A DNA stretch of 50,079 bases from Flavobacteriaceae bacterium (GTDB taxonomy: Bacteria > Bacteroidota > Bacteroidia > Flavobacteriales > Flavobacteriaceae): contig JALWTD010000017.1 in NCBI GenBank assembly GCA_027082925.1, positions 386,246 to 436,324 of the forward strand, given 5' to 3'. Made by a program: the position numbers and the translations under genes. The notes under the pieces are model-generated. The model made no database searches. It had not been told where the DNA came from and worked only from the letters and a program-made list of their open reading frames with translations. This document shows, one piece after another, positions 44,030 through 50,079 of the stretch. Every line of letters starts with the position of its first letter. Within the stretch, counting starts at the first letter, position 1.

Positions 44030-45916
44030 ATGAAAAAATATTCTTTTAAAATATTATTAGTAGGAACCATTGTAACACTGTTTACGTTGACTTCTTGTCT
44101 AAATGATTTAGATAAAGTTCCTCAAGATAAAGATATTGTATTGGCAGATGAATTGTTTAACGACCCTGCTTCATACAAACAAGTACTTGCTAAATTATAT
44201 GCAGGTTTGGCTATTAGCGGACAACAAGGTCCTGCCGGATTACCTGATATCACCGGAATTGATGAAGGTTTTAGCCAATACTTAAGACAATACTGGTTAG
44301 CACAAGAAGTAACTACTGACGAAGCCGTAATTGGTTGGGCAGATGGTAGCTTACCAGATTATCACGAACATGACTGGAATCCTAGTAACGAGTTTGTTAC
44401 TGCATTATACAATCGTATTTTATATCAAGTAACTTCTTGTAATGCATTCCTTAGAGAAACAACTCCGGCTAAATTAGCCGATAGAGGTGTTACTGGTCAG
44501 TTATTAAATGATATTGAACTATATCGAAAAGAAGCTCGATTTTTAAGAGCCTTGAGTTATTATCACGCACTTGATTTATTTGGAAACTTTCCATTTGTAA
44601 CAGAAGAAGATGAGGTTGGTTTCTTTTACCCTCCTCAAAAAACAAGAACCGAGTTGTTTAACTACGTAGAAAGTGAACTACTTGACATAGAAGGGGGCTT
44701 ATTAGCTCCTAAAACAAATGAATACGCTAGAGCAGATCAAGCTGCAGCATGGACATTATTGGCAAAATTATATCTAAATGCCGAAGTATACACCGGCTCT
44801 CCTAGATATAACGACTGTATTACGTACTCATCAAAAGTTATCAATGCAGGATACGGATTAGAACCTTCTTACCAAAATTTATTCTTGGCAGATAACCACA
44901 CTGCAAGTGGTGTTATTTTCCCAATTGCTTTTGATGGTTTACACACACAAACATATGGAGGTACTACATTTTTAATTCACGCTGCCGTTGGTGGTTCAAT
45001 GAATCCTAGTGATTTTGGAATCAATGGTGGTTGGGGAGGTACTAGAACTACAAGTTCTTTAGTAACTTTGTTTGATACCGGTCTAGATACCAATGCTGCA
45101 AACAACGCTATTGGCGCTGCTGCCAACTGGGGATTAGTTGGTTCAGCTACCTTAAACGGTTGGGGAGGTCCTGATATGTCACTATATCAAACAGGTACTA
45201 CTAATGTATTTGCAGGTTACTTTAACCTAACCGATGGTGAAATAAAATTTAGAAGAGATAACGACTGGGCCTTTAATTACGGAGATAATGGTGCCGACGG
45301 TACACTAGAAAGTGGAGGAGCTAATATTGCTGTAAACGCTGGTTTATACAAAGTGACTCTCGATCTAAATAACTTAACATATACTATTGAAAAAGATCCT
45401 AGAGCTATGTTCTATTCAGACGGACAAACACTTGCTATCGAATCTATTAGTACTTTTACTGATGGTTATGCCGTTACCAAGTTTAAAAACCTTGATAGAA
45501 ATGGAAATCCGGGTTCTGATACAAGTGGTAATTTTACAGATACCGATTTCCCATTATTTAGAATTGCAGATGTATACTTAATGTATGCAGAAGCTACTCT
45601 TAGAGGTGGTGGTGGAAATGAAGCTACAGCAATTTCATACATAAATCAGCTAAGAGCTAGAGCCAATAATTTTGGATCTGTTTCTTCTATTGATTTAGAT
45701 TTTATTCTTGATGAAAGAGCTAGAGAACTATTTTGGGAAGGACACAGAAGAACTGACCTAATTAGATTTGGGAAATTTTCTGATGGAAATTATGTATGGC
45801 CTTGGAAAGGTGGTGTAATGGAAGGAACCGCTACACCTGGATATTTAGATTTATTTCCAATACCGGCTTCTGATTTAAATGCAAACCCTAATTTATCTCA
45901 AAATCCTGGGTACTAA
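44030..45916 (+). CDS. susD: SusD-family starch-binding lipoprotein with an inserted SusE/F-type module
   Basis: 628 residues, about 90 more than is typical for the flavobacterial starch SusD. Lipobox LTSC. The SusD fold is complete: YRKEARFLRALSYYHALDLFGNFP, the TPR-like helices, and the end FPLFRIADVYLMYAEATLRG, LDFILDERARELFWEGHRRTD, GYLDLFPIPASDL. Between about residues 366 and 455 an 88-residue module (WGLVGSATLNGWGGPD...NNLTYTIE) breaks the fold; before it is TLFDTGLDTNAANNAIG and after it DPRAMFYSDGQ, both SusD-like. The insert matches the second repeat of the next gene at 56 of 88 positions by my hand count with no gap. It probably adds a glycan-binding site to the lid. Confidence 0.92.
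   Translation: MKKYSFKILLVGTIVTLFTLTSCLNDLDKVPQDKDIVLADELFNDPASYKQVLAKLYAGLAISGQQGPAGLPDITGIDEGFSQYLRQYWLAQEVTTDEAVIGWADGSLPDYHEHDWNPSNEFVTALYNRILYQVTSCNAFLRETTPAKLADRGVTGQLLNDIELYRKEARFLRALSYYHALDLFGNFPFVTEEDEVGFFYPPQKTRTELFNYVESELLDIEGGLLAPKTNEYARADQAAAWTLLAKLYLNAEVYTGSPRYNDCITYSSKVINAGYGLEPSYQNLFLADNHTASGVIFPIAFDGLHTQTYGGTTFLIHAAVGGSMNPSDFGINGGWGGTRTTSSLVTLFDTGLDTNAANNAIGAAANWGLVGSATLNGWGGPDMSLYQTGTTNVFAGYFNLTDGEIKFRRDNDWAFNYGDNGADGTLESGGANIAVNAGLYKVTLDLNNLTYTIEKDPRAMFYSDGQTLAIESISTFTDGYAVTKFKNLDRNGNPGSDTSGNFTDTDFPLFRIADVYLMYAEATLRGGGGNEATAISYINQLRARANNFGSVSSIDLDFILDERARELFWEGHRRTDLIRFGKFSDGNYVWPWKGGVMEGTATPGYLDLFPIPASDLNANPNLSQNPGY
45128..45391 (+). repeat. SusE/F-type module inside susD
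   Basis: Encodes SusD residues 367-454. Homologous to the three repeats of the next gene at protein and DNA level; CCGATGGTGAAATAAAATT is identical here and in the first repeat. Confidence 0.85.
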
Positions 45917-45935
45917 TTTTTTAATTAAGAAAAAT

Positions 45936-47231
45936 ATGAAAACATTATTAAATAACATATTACTTTTATTTACAGCTACTTCGTTTTTGGTAGCCTGTGA
46001 TAATCAAGATTTTACGGTGTTAAACCCGAATGCTTCTACCACACTTAGCCTATCTACTAATAATTTAACACTTTTAGTAGATAATGCCGGACAAGATGTG
46101 CTAACCGTTTCTTGGACAGACCCTGATTATGGTTTTGATGCAGGAGCTAGCTATAATATTATTTTCACCTATGGTGCAAATAGTAAAACTATTTCTGCAG
46201 GTACAGCACTCTCAAAAGTATTTGAAAGTGTAGAACTTAACAAACTTCTCCTAAACTTAGGTTTAGAAGGAGGTGTACCTACCGAAGTAGCTGTACAAGT
46301 ACAAGCTGTTTTAAGCGAAACAACAGTTATTGACTCTAATATTGCAATGTTTACCGCTACTACATACCTAGACGTACTAGATTTATCTACTATTTGGGGA
46401 GTCGTTGGTAGTGCTACTACCAATGGTTGGAATGGCCCGGATATGCCTTTCTATCAAACTAGTGATCCTAATGTAATTGTTGCGTACGTAACGCTTACCG
46501 ATGGTGAAATAAAATTCCGTTCAAATAACGCATGGGATTTAAACTACGGAGATGATGGATTAGACGGTACTTTAGACCAAAACGGAGCAAATATTCCTGT
46601 ATCAGCAGGTACCTATAAAATAACTTTCAATACTGCAGCACTTACCTATACCATTGAGGCTTATTCATGGGGATTGGTTGGGTCAGCAACTCCAAATGGT
46701 TGGGGCGGTCCTGATTTACCTTTTGAGTACGACTCTTACTCTGATACTTGGAAAGCTGTTGTAACACTTGCTGATGGTGAAATAAAAATTAGATTTAATA
46801 ACGACTGGACACTAAATTACGGTGACGATGGTGCTGATGGTACTTTAGAACCAGGAGGTGCTAATATTGCTGTTACCGCAGGTAACTATCTGGTTACTTT
46901 TGATTTAAATGCTCTTCAATACACTATTGAACCAATAGATATTTGGGGTGTTGTAGGATCTGCTGCTCCTAATGGATGGGGTGGTCCTGATGTTAGATTT
47001 ACTCCAGACTATAGTACTGATGGTGTTTGGGTATTAAATGGTGTAACCTTAACTACCGGAGAAATAAAATTTAGAACCAACGATGCTTGGGATTATAATT
47101 TTGGTGATGATGGTGCTGATGGTACACTAGAACAAAACGGTGCAAATATTGCCGTTACTGCAGGTACATATAACATTGTACTTGATTTTAGTGATCCTAA
47201 TGCTCCAACATATACTTTAACATCCATATAA
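45936..47231 (+). CDS. SusE/SusF-like outer membrane starch-binding lipoprotein
   Basis: 431 residues from the ATG at 45936; an upstream in-frame ATG at 45879 lies inside susD and precedes no signal. Lipobox LVAC. Residues 20-150 form the SusE-type N-terminal Ig domain (LSLSTNNLTLLVDNAGQDV, VSWTDPDYGFDAG). Three starch-binding-like modules follow at about 154-243, 245-334 and 337-431, each with WG(V/L)VGSA--NGW-GPD, GEIK-R-N-W--N-GDDG-DGTL and GANI-V-AG-Y. The Trp residues are candidates for stacking on glucans. Cell surface, partner of SusCD. Confidence 0.9.
   Translation: MKTLLNNILLLFTATSFLVACDNQDFTVLNPNASTTLSLSTNNLTLLVDNAGQDVLTVSWTDPDYGFDAGASYNIIFTYGANSKTISAGTALSKVFESVELNKLLLNLGLEGGVPTEVAVQVQAVLSETTVIDSNIAMFTATTYLDVLDLSTIWGVVGSATTNGWNGPDMPFYQTSDPNVIVAYVTLTDGEIKFRSNNAWDLNYGDDGLDGTLDQNGANIPVSAGTYKITFNTAALTYTIEAYSWGLVGSATPNGWGGPDLPFEYDSYSDTWKAVVTLADGEIKIRFNNDWTLNYGDDGADGTLEPGGANIAVTAGNYLVTFDLNALQYTIEPIDIWGVVGSAAPNGWGGPDVRFTPDYSTDGVWVLNGVTLTTGEIKFRTNDAWDYNFGDDGADGTLEQNGANIAVTAGTYNIVLDFSDPNAPTYTLTSI
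46395..47228 (+). repeat. Three tandem starch-binding-module repeats
   Basis: Units start at 46395, 46668 and 46944 (periods 273 and 276 bases). The DNA is also repetitive, for example GATGGTGAAATAAAA in units 1 and 2. Confidence 0.9.
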
Positions 47232-47243
47232 TGTGTTAATTTC

Positions 47244-47280
47244 AAAAAACCTGCATAGTCTTTTCTATGCGGGTTTTTTT
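47244..47280 (+). terminator. Terminator of susC-susD-susE-like
   Basis: Stem AAAAAACCTGCATAG / CTATGCGGGTTTTTT with one G-T pair, loop TCTTTT, T run, 13 bases past the stop. Confidence 0.85.
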
Positions 47281-47297
47281 ATTTATATCCTTCAATT

Positions 47298-47330
47298 TTG
47301 CCTTATATTTAAGCATTTCTACTACCTTTA
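47298..47330 (+). promoter_or_regulatory. Putative promoter of the secreted amylase
   Basis: TTG (47298-47300), 22-base spacer, TACCTTTA (47323-47330), one mismatch from TAnnTTTG. It would give the amylase its own start after the terminator. Confidence 0.3.
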
Positions 47331-47360
47331 TAGTATGCTTCAGTAGCTAAAACAAACATC

Positions 47361-50079
47361 ATGAAAAAAGCTTTATTCATATTCGTTTTCCTTATTTCAA
47401 ATTATTACACATATGCACAAGTAACTACATCTCCTGCAGTACCTACCGCAAATAATGAAGTTTTAATTACTTTTGATGCAACAGGTACAGCTCTTGAAAA
47501 TTATTCAGGAGATATTTATGCACATACAGGTGTAACTGTTAATGGTGTACAATGGCAAAATGTAATTGGAACTTGGGGAGATAATGTAAATCAACCTATT
47601 TTAACTAGAGATGCCACAAATCCCAATATATATACATTGCTAATTACTCCTACCGTCTATGCTTTTTACGGAGTACAAACTACAGAAACAATCTCTGAAC
47701 TTAATTTTGTTTTTAGGTCTTCTGATGGATCACAACAAACAAGTCCTGATATTTTTGTGCCTATTTATCAAGAAGGATTAAACATAACCTTTACACAACC
47801 GCTCGCTAATAGCGTATACAACTTAAACGATAATATTACAATTACTGCTGAAGCCTCTATAAATGCAGACTTAGAGTTACTTGTTGATGGCGTTTCTATT
47901 CAAACAGCATTAAACACAACAATCATATCATCTTCTCATATTCTAAGCACTACAGGTACACACACCTTAAAAGCCATAGCTACTGCTAATGGAGAAACTA
48001 AGTTTATTGAAATAACTATTTATGTTAAAACAGTTACCCAAAACCTACCATTACCTACAGGCGTTAAAAATGGTGTTAACATAAACCCTGATAATTCTGT
48101 TACTTTCGTATTGTTAGCTCCAAACAAAATAGACGTTTTTTTAATAGGTGATTTTAATAACTGGTCACTTAACCAAAGCTATCAACTTTATAAAGACGGA
48201 GAGTATTTTTGGATAACACTAAATAATTTAGATATAAACACCGAATTTGCATACCAATACCTAATAGACTACGACATTAAAGTAGCGGATCCTTATTCAG
48301 AAAAAATTCTAGATCCGTGGAATGATCAATACATCTCTTCTACAAACTATCCAAACCTAAAGCCTTATCCTCAAAATTTAACAACCGGATATGTATCTAC
48401 TTTTAAAATAAACGATACTCCTTATACTTGGAACGTTACCAATTTTATGAAGCCGGCACAAGACAATTTGATTATTTACGAATTGCACATAAGAGATTTT
48501 ACAGATACTGATTCTTATAATGAAGCACTAACCCATCTAGACTATCTTGCCTCATTAGGTATTAATGCCATTGAGCTTATGCCTATAAACGAATTTGAAG
48601 GTAATGATAGTTGGGGATATAATCCGGCACTATATATGGCTTTAGATAAAGCTTATGGTACAAAAAACGCTTTTAAAGCATTTGTTGACGCATGTCACCA
48701 ACGAGGAATTGCAGTACTTGCCGATGTTGTATTTAATCATTCGTACGGACAATCTCCTCTGTTACAAATGTACTGGGATAGCGTAAATGGAAAACCTGCA
48801 GCAGATAATCCTTGGTACAATCAAGATTCTAACTTTGTTGATAACACAAGCGCACAATGGGGATACGATTTTAATCATGAGTCTAGTTACACTACTTCAT
48901 TTTTTAAAGATGTCTTAAGCTACTGGATGTCTGAATATAAAATTGACGGTTTCAGATTTGACTTTACAAAAGGTTTTTCTAACACTATTTACACAGGTGT
49001 TGATAACTGGGGAAGTGCTTATGACGCTACTAGAATTAGCATCTTAAAAAACTATGCCGATTTTATCTGGAATTTTGATCCAACTAACAAGCCATACGTG
49101 ATTTTTGAGCATTTAGCCGATAATTCTGAAGAAATAGAACTAGCCAACTACGGAATTATGCTATGGGGAAATATGAATTATAACTATAACCAAAACACAA
49201 TGGGCTGGAGTGATCAAGCCGATATCTCTTGGATTTCTTATCAACAACGTGGTTGGAATAATCCAAACTTAGTTGGATACATGGAAAGTCATGATGAAGA
49301 ACGTTTAATGTATCGAAACCTAACCTTCGGTAATAGTAACAGTACTTATAATATAAAAGATTTAAATACAGCGCTATCTAGACAAGAGCTTGCCGGAATG
49401 TTCTTTTTTACCATTCCCGGTCCAAAAATGATTTGGCAATTTGGCGAACTTGGATACGATTATAGTATTGAAGAAAACGGAAGAGTTGGAAGAAAACCTA
49501 TTCGATGGGATTATGCGAATGATGTTAATAGAATGCAAATCTACAATACTTGGACTACCCTTATAGAGTTTAAAAAGCAACAACCTGTTTTTAACACTAC
49601 CAATTTTACATTAGATGTAAGTGGTTTAACAAAAGCTATCGTGTTAAGAGATCCTAGTATGGATGTTGTTTTAATTGGGAACTTTGATATTGTAAGTAAA
49701 ACAATTACTCCACAATTTACACAAACCGGTATTTGGTACGAATACTTTACAGGAGAAGAACGCGCTGTAGCTAGTACGTCTGAAACAATTACGTTGAATC
49801 CTGGAGAATATAGATTGTACTCAACACAAAAACTACTTGACCCTAGAGGTGGATCTGCTCTAGATGACAGTGACAACGATGGAATTGTTGATACTGTTGA
49901 CCTATGTCCTAATACACCTGCAGGCACAGCTGTTAATAGTACAGGCTGTCCAATTTTCACCTTACCATCAGATAATTTCAGTATTGAAGTAATAAGCGAA
50001 ACGTGTCCAAGTAAAAACAACGGACAACTAATTATAACAGCAACTGCTAATTACAATTATCAGGTAACCGTAAATGGCG
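47361..50079 (+). CDS. Secreted multidomain GH13 amylase, probable T9SS cargo (C-terminus beyond right edge)
   Basis: Open from the ATG at 47361 to the window end, 906 codons visible. Signal peptide ending YAQ. In order: a CBM26-like N-terminal module (about 25-135, FDATGTALENYSGDIYAHTG, GVQWQNVIGTWG), a bacterial Ig-like domain (about 140-225), a CBM48-like domain (VFLIGDFNNWS, YQYLIDYDIKVADPYSEKI), the GH13 catalytic barrel (IIYELHIRDF, DVVFNHSYG, IDGFRFDFTKGFS, FEHLADNSEE, MESHDEERL), a beta domain, a thrombospondin type-3-like calcium repeat (DDSDNDGIVDTVDLCPNTPAG) and a SprB-like repeat (ISETCPSKNNGQL...YQVTVNG). The last part is typical of flavobacterial T9SS amylases; the C-terminal secretion signal itself is not visible. 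It corresponds in role to SusG. Confidence 0.92.
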   Translation, partial: MKKALFIFVFLISNYYTYAQVTTSPAVPTANNEVLITFDATGTALENYSGDIYAHTGVTVNGVQWQNVIGTWGDNVNQPILTRDATNPNIYTLLITPTVYAFYGVQTTETISELNFVFRSSDGSQQTSPDIFVPIYQEGLNITFTQPLANSVYNLNDNITITAEASINADLELLVDGVSIQTALNTTIISSSHILSTTGTHTLKAIATANGETKFIEITIYVKTVTQNLPLPTGVKNGVNINPDNSVTFVLLAPNKIDVFLIGDFNNWSLNQSYQLYKDGEYFWITLNNLDINTEFAYQYLIDYDIKVADPYSEKILDPWNDQYISSTNYPNLKPYPQNLTTGYVSTFKINDTPYTWNVTNFMKPAQDNLIIYELHIRDFTDTDSYNEALTHLDYLASLGINAIELMPINEFEGNDSWGYNPALYMALDKAYGTKNAFKAFVDACHQRGIAVLADVVFNHSYGQSPLLQMYWDSVNGKPAADNPWYNQDSNFVDNTSAQWGYDFNHESSYTTSFFKDVLSYWMSEYKIDGFRFDFTKGFSNTIYTGVDNWGSAYDATRISILKNYADFIWNFDPTNKPYVIFEHLADNSEEIELANYGIMLWGNMNYNYNQNTMGWSDQADISWISYQQRGWNNPNLVGYMESHDEERLMYRNLTFGNSNSTYNIKDLNTALSRQELAGMFFFTIPGPKMIWQFGELGYDYSIEENGRVGRKPIRWDYANDVNRMQIYNTWTTLIEFKKQQPVFNTTNFTLDVSGLTKAIVLRDPSMDVVLIGNFDIVSKTITPQFTQTGIWYEYFTGEERAVASTSETITLNPGEYRLYSTQKLLDPRGGSALDDSDNDGIVDTVDLCPNTPAGTAVNSTGCPIFTLPSDNFSIEVISETCPSKNNGQLIITATANYNYQVTVNG

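Noticed and set aside
45128-47228. Assembly collapse or chimera caused by the similar modules of susD and the next gene
   Set aside because: Both frames stay intact, the copies differ at many positions, and SusD sequence resumes correctly after the insert. It still deserves a read check.

Overview
The window comes from a low-GC member of the Bacteroidota, most likely a marine Flavobacteriaceae. The evidence is type IX secretion and gliding genes (porU, porV, gldJ), a SusC/SusD starch locus, Bacteroidota-type promoters (TTTG, about 18-20 bases, TAnnTTTG), no obvious Shine-Dalgarno sites, and genus-typical lipoprotein signals. No mobile element, CRISPR array or rRNA was seen; two tRNA genes are present.

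Layout. 1-3661 (minus): two secreted-protein genes, one a giant vWA/PKD-like/Calx-beta surface protein cut by the left edge. 4172-6419 (plus): pdhA-pdhC, ending in a terminator shared with rpmE2 (minus). 6862-13259 (plus): six closely spaced genes: glutaminyl cyclotransferase, a beta-helix lipoprotein, an SDR, a SprT-like metalloprotease, manC and a DUF389 membrane protein. 13291-13486 (minus): tRNA-Tyr and tRNA-Lys. 13545-15053 (minus): mlaE-mlaF lipid transporter. 15213-16319 (minus): a lipoprotein with eleven Asp/Glu/His-rich nonapeptide repeats. 16462-23431 (minus): porU-porV-cdd-truncated hemoglobin-KAS III, reading away from gldJ and murF (23594-26620, plus). 26606-29491 (minus): pfkA-gapA-sugar kinase.

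29654-50079 is a starch/maltodextrin utilization locus built around a LacI-family regulator gene. To the left of it (minus) run an MFS transporter, beta-phosphoglucomutase, GH65 maltose phosphorylase, a SusA-like GH13, a GH31 and a GH13 lipoprotein. To the right (plus) run susC, susD, a SusE/F-like lipoprotein and a secreted multidomain GH13 amylase cut by the right edge. The inferred flow is: surface amylase cuts starch; SusC/SusD/SusE-like bind and import oligosaccharides; periplasmic GH13/GH31 enzymes trim them; the MFS protein imports maltose; maltose phosphorylase and beta-phosphoglucomutase give glucose 6-phosphate, which enters glycolysis (pfkA and gapA lie next door).

The most notable observations are: a SusE/F-type starch-binding module inserted inside SusD and nearly the same as modules of the next gene; two LacI-like operators 31 bp apart before susC; a 20-bp motif shared by both arms of the starch locus; two fully overlapping divergent promoters for rpmE2 and the cyclotransferase; a porU gene with no ATG start; and the Asp/Glu/His repeat lipoprotein. 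I found no clearly new multigene system; most of the window is recognisable flavobacterial core and PUL content.
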